Origin: Solimicrobium sp.
GTDB lineage: Bacteria > Pseudomonadota > Gammaproteobacteria > Burkholderiales > Burkholderiaceae_D
Direction: 5' to 3'
Length of the DNA stretch: 58,498 bases
Assembly (NCBI GenBank): GCA_021155915.1
Contig: JAJNBE010000009.1
Location: 1 to 58,498, forward strand
Shown: positions 38,195 to 47,588 of the stretch, piece after piece
Numbering within the stretch: position 1 is the first letter of the stretch
How the letters are laid out: each line of letters opens with the position of its first letter
Program-made: the position numbers and the translations under genes
Notes under the pieces: generated by a model
What the model was told of the DNA's origin: nothing
What the model saw: only the letters and a program-made list of their open reading frames with translations
The model's database searches: none

Positions 38195-39796
38195 ATGTCA
38201 GAAGAAGAGCGCCGCCGATTACAACAACAGCTTTGGAATATCGCTAACACCCTGCGCGGCAAGATGGGCGCTGATGAGTTTCGCGATTACATCCTCGGCT
38301 TCATTTTTTACAAATACTTGTCCGAAAAAATCCAGCGATTTGCGGATGCTGAACTGGCCCAAGACCATCTTCACTTTGCTAACATCAAGGAAGATACCGA
38401 AGAAGGACAAGCCTACATCACCGCACTGGAACATGCCGCACTAGACGAATTAGGCTACTTCCTCAAGTCTTCCGAGCTATTTCATGCCGTGGCCCTGAAA
38501 GGCAGCAATCAGCAAGACGCCAACAATGAAGGCGACAGCCATAATTTTATTCTGGCTGACCTAACCAAAATTCTCAAAAACATCGAACAAAGCACGCTGG
38601 GCACCGATAGCGCCGATGACTTTGTGAATCTGTTTGAAGATCTGGACTTAACCTCGTCCAAGCTGGGTAAAACCGAGAAAGAAAAAAACGATCTGGTTGC
38701 CAAGGTGCTGGTGCATCTCGACAAGATCGACTTCGATCTCTCCAACAAAACCGCCGATGTGTTGGGCGATGCCTATGAATACCTGATCGGGGAATTTGCC
38801 AGCGGTGCCGGAAAAAAAGCCGGTGAATTTTATACACCGCAACCGGTATCTACCTTGCTCGCCAAACTTGTCACCAGCAACAACAAAAATCTCAAGAATG
38901 TCTATGATCCGACCTGCGGCAGCGGCTCACTGTTGTTACGAGTAAAGCGGGAGGCCAGTCACGTCGATAAGATTTATGGCCAGGAACTAAACCGCACCAC
39001 CTATAACCTGGCGCGCATGAACATGATTTTGCATGACGTGCATTATGCCGATTTCGACATTCGCCAAGAAGACACTCTGGAGAACCCGCAGCACCGCGAC
39101 ATACGCTTCGATGCCATCGTCGCCAATCCACCGTTTTCAGCGCATTGGAGCGCCAGCCAGCTCCACATGAGCGACGACCGCTTTAGCGTCTACGGCAAAC
39201 TTGCGCCCCGCACCAAGGCAGACATGGCCTTTGTGCAGCACATGATTTACCAGCTCGCCGACGAAGGTACGATGACCGTATTGCTGCCGCATGGGGTGTT
39301 ATTCCGTGGCGCCGCCGAAGGTCATATACGCCAGTACCTAATCGAGCAAATGAATTGTCTGGACGCCGTAATCGGCCTGCCCGCGAATATTTTCTACGCC
39401 ACCAGCATTCCTACATGCGTGCTGGTGTTCAAGAAGTGCCGCAAAAACCCGGACGATATTTTGTTCATAGATGCCAGCGCCCACTTTGAAAAAGTGAAGA
39501 CTCAAAATATTCTGCGCCCTGAGCATATCGAGAAAATCGTCAGCACCTACAAGGCGCGCAGCAACGAAGATAAATACAGCCATGTGGCAAGTATCGCCAG
39601 CATCAAGGCCAACGATTACAATCTCAATATTCCTCGTTACGTCGATACTTTTGAAGTAGAAGAACCGATTGATCTGTCCGCCATTTCTGCGCAATTGATC
39701 GAACTGGATAAAGCCAGCCATGCCACCGATGCCACCATTGCCGCGTTCTGCAACGAGTTGGGGATCGCTCCACCATTCGCACAGGTAAGCACATGA
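38195..39796 (+). CDS. hsdM: Type I restriction-modification DNA methyltransferase subunit
   Basis: HsdM methylates adenine at sites set by HsdS. The 533-residue protein (from MSEEERRRLQQ) has an intact N-terminal HsdM domain (LWNIANTLRGKMG), SAM motif I DPTCGSGSLLL (near residue 238) and catalytic NPPF at residue 311. The reading frame is undamaged and its stop overlaps rhuM (ATGA). However, hsdS is reduced to a few codons and hsdR is truncated, so this subunit has no partner here. It could act only with an HsdS encoded elsewhere. Confidence 0.93.
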   Translation: MSEEERRRLQQQLWNIANTLRGKMGADEFRDYILGFIFYKYLSEKIQRFADAELAQDHLHFANIKEDTEEGQAYITALEHAALDELGYFLKSSELFHAVALKGSNQQDANNEGDSHNFILADLTKILKNIEQSTLGTDSADDFVNLFEDLDLTSSKLGKTEKEKNDLVAKVLVHLDKIDFDLSNKTADVLGDAYEYLIGEFASGAGKKAGEFYTPQPVSTLLAKLVTSNNKNLKNVYDPTCGSGSLLLRVKREASHVDKIYGQELNRTTYNLARMNMILHDVHYADFDIRQEDTLENPQHRDIRFDAIVANPPFSAHWSASQLHMSDDRFSVYGKLAPRTKADMAFVQHMIYQLADEGTMTVLLPHGVLFRGAAEGHIRQYLIEQMNCLDAVIGLPANIFYATSIPTCVLVFKKCRKNPDDILFIDASAHFEKVKTQNILRPEHIEKIVSTYKARSNEDKYSHVASIASIKANDYNLNIPRYVDTFEVEEPIDLSAISAQLIELDKASHATDATIAAFCNELGIAPPFAQVST

Positions 39797-40803
39797 GCGA
39801 AGCGGACAACCCAGCAAACCTCATCATTTATCACACCGCTGACGGCAAGGCGGCAGTGTCGCTCCATGCCCGCGACGGCAATGTATGGATGAATCAAAAT
39901 CAGTTGGCAGAACTATTTACCACCTCCAAGCAAAACGTTAGCTTGCACATCGCTAACATATTGAAAGAAAAGGAGTTATCGGCAAATTCAGTTGTCAAGG
40001 ATTACTTGACAACTGCCGCCGATGGCAAGCACTACAACACTGCCTTTTATGCGCTGGACATGATCTTGGCTATTGGTTTCCGCGTACGCAGCGCACGTGG
40101 CACCGAGTTTAGGAAGTGGGCGAACTCTCATCTCAAGCAATACCTGATCAAGGGTTTTGTGATGGATGACGAGCGGTTAAAAAACCCCGATGGTAGAGCC
40201 GACTATTTTGACGAACTGCTTGCGCGTATCCGCGATATACGCGCCTCGGAACTACGCTTTTATCAAAAAGTACGTGACTTGCTCGCCCTGTCATCTGACT
40301 ATAACAAGACAGAGAAGGCCACGCAAATGTTCTTTGCCGAAACGCAAAACAAACTGCTCTACGCGGTTACCGGCCACACCGCTGCGGAAATCCTGCAACG
40401 CGCCGACGCCAATTCGCCTAATTTCAACTTGACGACGTGGAAAGGCAGCGTAGTGCGCAAGGCAGACATCGCCATCGCAAAAAATTACCTCAACGCCAAT
40501 GAAGTCGACGGCCTCAACCGTCTGACTGTCATTTTTTTAGAAACCGCCGAGTTGCGTGTGAAAGAACGCAAAGACCTCACCATCAACTATTGGCGCGACA
40601 ATGTGGACAAGCTCCTCACTTTTAACGACAAGCCGATACTCACCACTACGGGGCGCATTAGCCATGCGCAAATGGAACAGCAAGTTGCCACCAGATACGA
40701 GCAGTTTGACGCTAGGCGCAAGCAAGAGCAGGTGCTCGAAGCGGATTCGCAGGATTTGCAGGAGTTGGATAAAGTGGCGAAGTCTATTGCTAAAAAAAAA
40801 TAA
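39793..40803 (+). CDS. RhuM family protein
   Basis: 336 residues of the RhuM family: ARDGNVWMNQNQLAELFTTSK at the start, RVRSARGTEFRKWANSHLK in the middle, and KADIAIAKNYLNANEVDGLNRLTV later. The family was named from a Salmonella pathogenicity-island gene; its biochemical function is not established, and members often sit inside type I restriction operons, as here. It overlaps hsdM and lies directly before the hsdS stub. Confidence 0.88.
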   Translation: MSEADNPANLIIYHTADGKAAVSLHARDGNVWMNQNQLAELFTTSKQNVSLHIANILKEKELSANSVVKDYLTTAADGKHYNTAFYALDMILAIGFRVRSARGTEFRKWANSHLKQYLIKGFVMDDERLKNPDGRADYFDELLARIRDIRASELRFYQKVRDLLALSSDYNKTEKATQMFFAETQNKLLYAVTGHTAAEILQRADANSPNFNLTTWKGSVVRKADIAIAKNYLNANEVDGLNRLTVIFLETAELRVKERKDLTINYWRDNVDKLLTFNDKPILTTTGRISHAQMEQQVATRYEQFDARRKQEQVLEADSQDLQELDKVAKSIAKKK

Positions 40804-40815
40804 GCGGAGCAAGTT

Positions 40816-40830
40816 ATGAGCGTACCTCGA
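40816..40830 (+). pseudogene. hsdS: hsdS stub (first five codons only)
   Basis: After GGAG comes ATG AGC GTA CCT CGA (MSVPR), the usual beginning of a type I specificity subunit. Immediately afterwards the sequence is hsdR interior in another frame. The rest of hsdS is deleted. The stub frame stops after about 30 codons. Confidence 0.65.
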
Positions 40831-41914
40831 CTACGATTAAATGGTTTTCTAAAGAATTTTATGAAACGACCAATTTCGCAGGTCAGATTGATCTTCTGCT
40901 GGTAGTGAATACGTTCTTGACCGGGTTTGACAGTCCGCGCCTAAATACGCTGTATGTGGACAAGAACCTCAGGTTTCACGGATTGGTGCAAGCCTTCTCA
41001 CGCACCAACCGCATCCTGAATGACAAAAAATCACAGGGCAATATTGTTTGCTTCAGAAACCTGAAGCTATTGACGGATGAGGCGATTGCCTTGTTTTCGA
41101 ACAAGAATGCCAAGGAAACCGTCTTGGTGGAGCCGTATGAGGATTACGTCAAACAGTTTAACGCCGCAACCGACGTGTTGTTGATCATCGTGCCCACCGT
41201 TGCCAGAGTAGACATGCTGCCCGACGAAAATGCTGAACTGCAATTTGTCATCCGCTTTAGAGAATTACTGCGCATTAAAAATATTTTGACTACCTTTGCC
41301 GATTTCGATGATGCCGATCTGACGCTAGAGCCGCAAACCTTTGAAGACTATAAAAGCAAATACCTTGATTTGCATGACAAAACAAGAAAGCAAAATGAAG
41401 GTGAAAAAGCATCGATATTGGAAGATGTGGATTTTGAATTAAGCCTGATCCACCGCGACGAAATCAACGTAGCGTATATCCTGAGTCTGCTGATGAGCCT
41501 GAGCAAGCTCACGCCGGAAGAAGCCAGGAAACGCCAAAAAGAAATCATCGATCTCATCGCCGGTGAAGTACAGCTTCGCAGCAAGCGCAACTGATCGAGC
41601 AATTTATAGAAGAGAATCTACCTAAGCTGAAACCGAACGGCAATCTAATTGCGGAATTTGAAAGTTACTGGACGGAACACAAGAAAAAAGCTTTTGAGAC
41701 GTTATGTTCGGATGAAAATATCAGCCCAGAACAACTTGGAAAGTTGCTACAAACTTATATTTTCGCAAGTCGCCTGCCCCGGGACCAAGAAATTGTCGAT
41801 GCGTTGACTTTCAAACCTAAAATCTTAGAACAAAAATCTATACTTGAGCGTGTTGCTGATAAGATTCAGATCTTTATCCATACTTTCATTGAGGGAATGG
41901 GTGGGAGTGTTTAA
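40831..41914 (+). pseudogene. hsdR: Truncated, frameshifted hsdR remnant
   Basis: From 40830 the frame reads TTIKWFSKEFYETTNFAGQI, then FLTGFDSPRLNTLYVDKNL and HGLVQAFSRTNRILN: the last helicase motifs and C-terminal part of HsdR. The N-terminal nuclease and first helicase domain are absent. The frame stops at 41594; one base appears lost there, because the other frame continues LIEQFIEENLPKLKPNGNL to a stop at 41914, giving the normal HsdR C-terminus. Two independent lesions show that restriction activity is gone. Confidence 0.85.
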
Positions 41915-42305
41915 GTCGGAGAATTTGAATAACTGTCTTATGCTGCTGGTTAAAACTAACATCAGTTATGCATTTGTTTGACGGTATTTTTATTAAACAT
42001 TGCGATTTTTCACTGTATATTCGATTCCAGCTTCCGCACCATTAAAATGTAACGGAGTAAAATACAACTCCGAAAAACTGGTTTTCTAGGTTTTAATTTT
42101 ATGTGAACGTACAAAGCAGGGAAAGTAGCACTAACTCACGCTGACTAGTCTTAAGGAGACAAAGTCGCCTGTATTCGAAAATAATCGAAAGTATCTACTC
42201 TGGACTCTAATAGAGTGACTAAGTTTATAGCCAGGTTAAAAGCGTATCAACTTCCTAATTCTGCTTAATTTCAGTTGCAAATTAACAATAACTTGAGCTC
42301 GCTTA
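41915..42305. other. Island right edge and intergenic region
   Basis: No gene. It contains the tRNA-like att copy at 42020–42045. The remaining sequence up to the kinase stop shows nothing I recognise. Confidence 0.5.
42020..42045 (+). repeat. Candidate right attachment site (tRNA-Leu 3' copy)
   Basis: TTCGATTCCAGCTTCCGCACCATTAA resembles the tRNA-Leu end at 37521–37547, with three substitutions and a one-base gap. Only the 3' part is present, not a tRNA. It fits the distal end of an inserted element about 4.5 kb long. Confidence 0.5.
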
Positions 42306-43655
42306 TCACGCCATACTCAGATTTGGTCTATTAAAATAATCAGTTAGTGGATTAGTGAGTTCATATTTTAAGGGGTCACTTAAAAATTTTCTCAAATTTA
42401 TTTTGAGGGAATCACTGCAAGGCAGCCTACTTGAAAAGGTAGTAATGTGTGATAATTTTCTTTGACCGTTGAAATCATTCGTGGATAAGCATAACGTAGC
42501 TTCCGCCACCGTCTTTAAAAAAGCATATTGATCTTTTTTGTAAGCATTAATATTCCATTCCTTCCCTAGATTATCGACTTCTTCTATTTGGAACACATCA
42601 GGAACATACTCAGGTGTACCAAACGAACCCAAAAAAGTCCCAACCCTCCCCATTGAATCAAGATCAACCAGTACCATATTGCTACCCTTGAAAAACATGT
42701 TTTCTGGTTTGATATCCCGATGGACAATATTCATCCCGTGCAGCCGGTCAAGTTCAGTGGCCAGTCTTCTAAAATGCTGCACACGAAACGTTTTTCTCTT
42801 GTCAACATTGATTTCAGTCCATAGATCTCTGGCGCCAAGATTCTTTGCTATAAGCTGCGTGTCATTTACCCTTATTTGAGGCGAAATACAGTGAAAATTA
42901 TTGCTAGCTAATATGCCCAGCATCCCTGAAGAAAGTGTATCTGAATCAGCATCTTTTAGAGTAAACCCGACATAGCGATCGTTTTCATGTGTGAGTACTT
43001 TAAAGCCCCCTTGTCTATGGAAATTTTCAACTGATGGCGGCATGGCAACCCATCGGTACTGCTTTTTCCCTTCCGCATTCCTTCCAGGATTTACCTCATA
43101 CGCGACAATGTTCCCTTTATCGTCCCTCAACGCAGGTACAACGCCCCGCGTTTCCTTTCTTCGGGTAGCAAGAAAACTGCGTATGCGACTTTGAGCGACA
43201 GTAACATTTTTTATTGTTTTTTTGTCAATATATTCTACTACCGCCTGATTTCTATTGAGGTTTTTATGTATGTATGCTTTAAACTCATCAATAGTTTTCA
43301 AACCGCCGGTATCAAATGCGACCCCGTTAAATGTACCGCTTAATATTTTTTCTTCGTTGAACATTGATTCAACAATCTTCAATTCCCCCCAGGACGACTT
43401 TACTTGTAATATTGCTTCGTCCCTAAGTTCAATTTTTTCTTTGTCTCCTGCGTCTTTTATGAGGGCAACAAACTCCTCCAGCTTTTTATTCTCTTTTTCT
43501 TGATACCAAGTCTCAGAAAATCCAGCAGTAAAGAAAAAAGCTAAGAATCTTGGTATTTCCTTAATAAGGGTATCTTCTGTATAAAATGCGGCCTTCCTAA
43601 TCATGCTGTCAGGTGATAAAAAGGCTCGGGAGAAAGTATTTGCGCTGATTGCCAT
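42306..43655 (-). CDS. Eukaryotic-type Ser/Thr protein kinase-like protein, possible effector
   Basis: 449 residues. The kinase fold begins near residue 212: GFTLK (candidate lysine 234), hinge-like QLIAKNLGARDLW, catalytic loop IVHRDIKPENMFF (His312, Arg313, Asp314, Lys316, Asn319), the metal site VDLDSMG where DFG would be (Asp331), and the GTPEYVPDV P+1 region. The core residues are present, so it may be active; DLD in place of DFG is unusual. Residues 1–165 have no kinase homology: a hydrophobic patch (FLAFFFTAGF) and a segment ending FNGVAFDTGGLKTIDEF, resembling the N-termini of the proteins at 44477 and 56499. There is no signal peptide. It is divergent from the solenoid gene. Confidence 0.82.
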   Translation of the reverse strand: MAISANTFSRAFLSPDSMIRKAAFYTEDTLIKEIPRFLAFFFTAGFSETWYQEKENKKLEEFVALIKDAGDKEKIELRDEAILQVKSSWGELKIVESMFNEEKILSGTFNGVAFDTGGLKTIDEFKAYIHKNLNRNQAVVEYIDKKTIKNVTVAQSRIRSFLATRRKETRGVVPALRDDKGNIVAYEVNPGRNAEGKKQYRWVAMPPSVENFHRQGGFKVLTHENDRYVGFTLKDADSDTLSSGMLGILASNNFHCISPQIRVNDTQLIAKNLGARDLWTEINVDKRKTFRVQHFRRLATELDRLHGMNIVHRDIKPENMFFKGSNMVLVDLDSMGRVGTFLGSFGTPEYVPDVFQIEEVDNLGKEWNINAYKKDQYAFLKTVAEATLCLSTNDFNGQRKLSHITTFSSRLPCSDSLKINLRKFLSDPLKYELTNPLTDYFNRPNLSMA

Positions 43656-44476
43656 GATGGTCTCTACTATTAATAATAACTATAAGTATTAGATCAAAGG
43701 AGCTGAAGGCTTAGATCGCCGCTCTCAGTCCATCCTTGAATTGCATTGCCGTACTGAAAACCAATTGCTTTCAGCGAAGCGTAGTAAGTATTTGTGATGT
43801 CAGTTTAATGCGCAGATCAAAAAAAAAACATTGTGGAAAATACTTAGGTTGAAGGCTTTCGCGCATTTTTCCAGTCTGAGGGGAACTCGCCCTCAATACT
43901 GTGTATCTAAGTGGCGGTTTTTGAAAAAACCACGCTGTATCCCATCAGTAAAACTGTTTTCTACCCGATGAAATCTGGGCGTACTTTCAAATGGAGCGCT
44001 AAAACTGAACTGGCGGCTGCACGTTTATGTGATCTGTAAGGAGGTGGGTTGGGTATGTGATAAAGCAGATCAAGAGGTATTTAGCTATCAAAAACACACA
44101 TTCCAAAATGTAATGGATTACAGTATTTCAATTATCGTGAGTGCTACTGAGTTAGCATCCCAGGATTAAATTGTGGTTTTTTGTATAACCATTCAATTCG
44201 CCTAATTCGCACCATCGCAAAATTACCAACAAATTTTGCCGGAAAAAGACAAGGTGTGTTTTCCTTGAAACGGTCCCAACATCTGCTATGGGACTGCAAG
44301 GGAGGTATGCCAGTAGCAAGAAGTAAAGTAAAAAAAGTAATTTCTCTGGCACTATGGATAAACGGCACGCAACTGTGCGCTTTGCTCACCGATGCACAAA
44401 AATTAAATTTACTTATTCCTTATTGTTTAGCATAATACTAAAACCAATTTAACGAAACTTAACTGGGTGAAACATT
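43656..44476. other. Long divergent intergenic region
   Basis: About 820 bp between two divergent genes, kinase-like and solenoid. Overlapping short open frames at 44144–44435 on both strands have no recognisable motif. It contains a GGTTTTT/AAAAACC hairpin near 43915. The promoters of both genes must lie here, but none stands out. Confidence 0.5.
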
Positions 44477-46129
44477 ATGTTACCAGTATCAGGTCGATCA
44501 AATTACGCAACGCCCCCTCTGGCTAAAGTTACCTCGGGTTCTGCACAGCGTTTGCTTGGAGCCTCTGTTTCTCCACACGTCAATCCCATCTCCGCAATGT
44601 CGGGTTACGAAAAAAATGCCTTCCTCGCTTTCTTGCATGACCTATTTTTTAAGCCTTTTGGAATTGATCTTTACGAGGAAGACAGAACACTTAAAACTAA
44701 TTTTGCAATAACACTAGCGATTGCGCTTTCAAATTCCCCTCCTCCAGACGATGACAACGTCCCACAATCAATTCCTTTCAAAATTACCAACGAACACGGC
44801 GACCTTATAACCTATCAACTACGAGAATGTACTGATGGTATAAGTGGTAGCGGTATTGAACTTGTAGAAATTAGTGAAAATGGGGATGTAGAGCGTGTAG
44901 CCTTTCAAGTAGACGGCACATTAGAAACAATAAAAAATGCGCTAAATAGCAGAATAGGAGAATCTCTCAAAAGAGTTATTGACGATTTTACAGAAGATTT
45001 TACTAACCCGAATGCAGAGCAACGTGTGGATTTTATCAGATACACATTCGAGGCCGCTGCGGTGAATCCCGAATATTTCCAAAATGTGAAAATAGCGGTT
45101 GCTGATTACAAAGCTTTCTTTGATAACAATTCGGTTCTTACCTGTAAACTCGCTATTCGTTGCATCGAAAACCCCAAGACTAAGCCAGAGATGAGACATA
45201 TGGCTGCACGTTATTTGCTTAATAATTCGAGACGTTTAAGGGATATGACCGATGTAAAACGCGCAGCGGATCATGTTTTACTTAATCAGGCTTCATTTTC
45301 TCAAAGTCGTCGTGCGGTAGCTACCGAAATTAATAATGAATCTTACCAGATGTCTAAGCAGCAGCGCTTCCAACAAATTGTCAACCATCCTTCCAATTTT
45401 GACAAAAGAGAGATACTAAGCGCGGCGAAATATATTATTAAGGGCACTGTTAATTATGATCAAATAACGCACGCTAAAGCGATAATTCTCGATGGCAACA
45501 GCCGTACTAATGAAGAATTTCTCAATGCGACTCTAACGATTATTCATCAATCCAGAGGCTGTAAAAATAGGCTGACCAACGAAGCGGCGAAGTATATTAT
45601 GGCCAACCGAAGCGCGTACCCGGCGGAATCGGTTAGAAGCGCCGCACACTTCACTATTAGTAACCCTAAGCTTTACACATCAAAAGAATACGATTCAGCT
45701 TTACTGTATACCCTCAATCATCCCGACAGCTATCGCACACCCTTTATCACACAGTTAGCGAAAAAATTTATTAATCAAAATTCCAGTTTTTTCTTCACTC
45801 CCCTAACAAATCAAGAAGAATTTGCTGCCGCTTTTGAAAACGCTGAGGAAAGAAGGGCTATTGCTAATTACACGGACGGCTTGGCAGATATTCTATCCAG
45901 CGATCAAAAATCATACGAAGTGAGCGCAAAAGTATCCTCAACAGGGTCAAAGCAAAAGCTTTCAGTTCATGGATTATGGTTAGAGAAAAAATTTAGCCAT
46001 GCATTAGAAGCAAACGTAAATATTGGGGCGTATATTTTGCAAAGTTGGAATCACGCGGCCATAAAAATTTGGCATTCCAAGCAGGCTAGCACACTCAATG
46101 TTTTGCCTCCAGACCCCATAAACGCATAG
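44477..46129 (+). CDS. Helical-repeat protein of unknown function, possible effector
   Basis: 550 residues, not a family I recognise. Residues 1–180 include a hydrophobic stretch (AFLAFLHDLFF) and a block ending GDVERVAFQVDGTLETIKNAL that resembles the kinase and deubiquitinase N-termini. From about 190 to 440 there are roughly 14 imperfect repeats of 17–20 residues with the pattern A-x-x-(I/L)-x-N-x-x-x-(Y/F), clearest in EAAKYIMANRSAYPAESVR, SAAHFTISNPKLYTSKEYD and SALLYTLNHPDSY. They should form an alpha-solenoid suited to protein binding. The last 100 residues are non-repeat. There is no signal peptide; a GGGTGA precedes the ATG. Confidence 0.78.
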   Translation: MLPVSGRSNYATPPLAKVTSGSAQRLLGASVSPHVNPISAMSGYEKNAFLAFLHDLFFKPFGIDLYEEDRTLKTNFAITLAIALSNSPPPDDDNVPQSIPFKITNEHGDLITYQLRECTDGISGSGIELVEISENGDVERVAFQVDGTLETIKNALNSRIGESLKRVIDDFTEDFTNPNAEQRVDFIRYTFEAAAVNPEYFQNVKIAVADYKAFFDNNSVLTCKLAIRCIENPKTKPEMRHMAARYLLNNSRRLRDMTDVKRAADHVLLNQASFSQSRRAVATEINNESYQMSKQQRFQQIVNHPSNFDKREILSAAKYIIKGTVNYDQITHAKAIILDGNSRTNEEFLNATLTIIHQSRGCKNRLTNEAAKYIMANRSAYPAESVRSAAHFTISNPKLYTSKEYDSALLYTLNHPDSYRTPFITQLAKKFINQNSSFFFTPLTNQEEFAAAFENAEERRAIANYTDGLADILSSDQKSYEVSAKVSSTGSKQKLSVHGLWLEKKFSHALEANVNIGAYILQSWNHAAIKIWHSKQASTLNVLPPDPINA

Positions 46130-46201
46130 CGCATTATACTTTTGCGCATAGCAATATTTTCTTCCTTAGTAAGCTTCACAAGCGGGATTGAGAGTATTAC
46201 A

Positions 46202-47125
46202 CTACAATCCCTTCGGCAAAGGAAAAGCCACATTCTCTTGTACTCCGTCTAATACACGCACACTTTCTGCACCTAGTTGTTTTAGGGCCTTAATTACTTC
46301 CTGTACTAGCACTTCTGGTGCAGATGCGCCGGCAGTAACGCCAATTCGCTGGCAGCCTTTTAACCAATCCGCATTGATTTGTCCGGCGTGGTCTACCATA
46401 TACGCCACGGCGCCTTTTTTCTCAGCTACTTCCCGTAAACGGTTTGAGTTAGAACTATTAGGACTTCCGACCACGATTACGGCATCCACTTGGGGCGCCA
46501 TAAATTTCACCGCCTCCTGACGATTAGTCGTGGCGTAGCATATGTCGGTTTTTTTTGGCTCAGTAATTTGTGGAAATTTCCGTTTTAGTGCCTCGATAAT
46601 TTCCGCAGTGTCATCTACTGACAGCGTGGTTTGCGAAACGTAAGCCAGCATCGTTGGCGATTTCACTTTTAACCGATCCACATCGGATAAAGTCTCGACC
46701 AAATACATACCATCTACCGCTTGCCCCATCGTACCTTCGACCTCCGGATGTCCCTGGTGACCAATCATTATTATTTCACGTCCTTCACGACGCATCTTCG
46801 TCACCTCCACATGCACCTTCGTGACGAGCGGGCAGGTTGCATCAAAAATCGTTAATCCGCGCTGTGCCGCTTCTTTTTTTACCTCAAGAGAAACGCCATG
46901 CGCTGAAAAAATAAGCGTACTTCCGCCGGGGACATCGGCTAACTCCTCAATAAAAATTGCACCTTTCTGCCGTAAGTCATTGACCACATAAGCGTTATGC
47001 ACAATTTCATGCCGTACATAAATTGGTGCACCGAATTGGCGCAATGCACGTTCTACGATTTCAATAGCGCGGTCAACACCGGCACAAAAACCTCTTGGCT
47101 CTGCTAATAAGATTTCTTTTTCCAT
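46202..47125 (-). CDS. ispH: 4-hydroxy-3-methylbut-2-enyl diphosphate reductase
   Basis: IspH makes IPP and DMAPP in the last step of the MEP isoprenoid pathway with a [4Fe–4S] cluster. From [16 protein letters not shown] the protein is 307 residues. Cluster cysteines lie in GFCAG, DATCPLV and [13 protein letters not shown]; the [12 protein letters not shown] substrate loop is intact. It follows fkpB by 19 bases on the same strand, the usual fkpB–ispH pair. An upstream in-frame start would add 16 residues overlapping fkpB. Confidence 0.97.
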   Translation of the reverse strand: MEKEILLAEPRGFCAGVDRAIEIVERALRQFGAPIYVRHEIVHNAYVVNDLRQKGAIFIEELADVPGGSTLIFSAHGVSLEVKKEAAQRGLTIFDATCPLVTKVHVEVTKMRREGREIIMIGHQGHPEVEGTMGQAVDGMYLVETLSDVDRLKVKSPTMLAYVSQTTLSVDDTAEIIEALKRKFPQITEPKKTDICYATTNRQEAVKFMAPQVDAVIVVGSPNSSNSNRLREVAEKKGAVAYMVDHAGQINADWLKGCQRIGVTAGASAPEVLVQEVIKALKQLGAESVRVLDGVQENVAFPLPKGL

Positions 47126-47144
47126 TTTTTTTAGCTCTTTATCT

Positions 47145-47588
47145 TTATAGAATGCCGATAATACGTGCTTCAAAAATCAGGGTCTGGCCGGCAAGCGGAT
47201 GATTAAAATCAAACAAGCCCGCATCCGCATCGATACTAAGTAGAACACCGGCAAATTGTCCACCTGCCGGCGCTGAAAATTCAACCAAATCGCCCACTTT
47301 ATAATTTTCAGTTGATGCTGAATTTTCTTGCAACGTTTTGCGTGACACATGCTGTACTAACGCCGGATTACGTAAACCATATGCTTGCTCTGGTGGCAAT
47401 TCCACAACGTGGTGTGCGCCTTCAGCCAAACCAACTAATTCTTGTTCTAGTGCGGATGCGAATTGTCCAGTACCTAACTGCAAAGTGGCAGGATTTTCAT
47501 CAAAGGTACTTATGATTTCCGCATTCTCTTTGGTGGAAAGACGATAATGTAAGGTTAAATAAGAAGATGGGGTCACCACTGAAGCCAT
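47145..47588 (-). CDS. fkpB: FKBP-type peptidyl-prolyl isomerase
   Basis: SlpA/FkpB is a cytoplasmic prolyl isomerase and chaperone. The start chosen has an AGGGGG before it and gives 147 residues. FKBP landmarks are [25 protein letters not shown], the inserted IF domain ([19 protein letters not shown]) and [15 protein letters not shown]. It lies upstream of ispH as in many proteobacteria. Confidence 0.93.
   Translation of the reverse strand: MASVVTPSSYLTLHYRLSTKENAEIISTFDENPATLQLGTGQFASALEQELVGLAEGAHHVVELPPEQAYGLRNPALVQHVSRKTLQENSASTENYKVGDLVEFSAPAGGQFAGVLLSIDADAGLFDFNHPLAGQTLIFEARIIGIL

Noticed and set aside
38195..39796. hsdM as a pseudogene
   Set aside because: Its frame and both methyltransferase motifs are intact; only its partners are damaged.
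44144..44435. Overlapping small open frames on both strands, tested as a transposase remnant
   Set aside because: No transposase motif found in any frame; too short and ambiguous to call.
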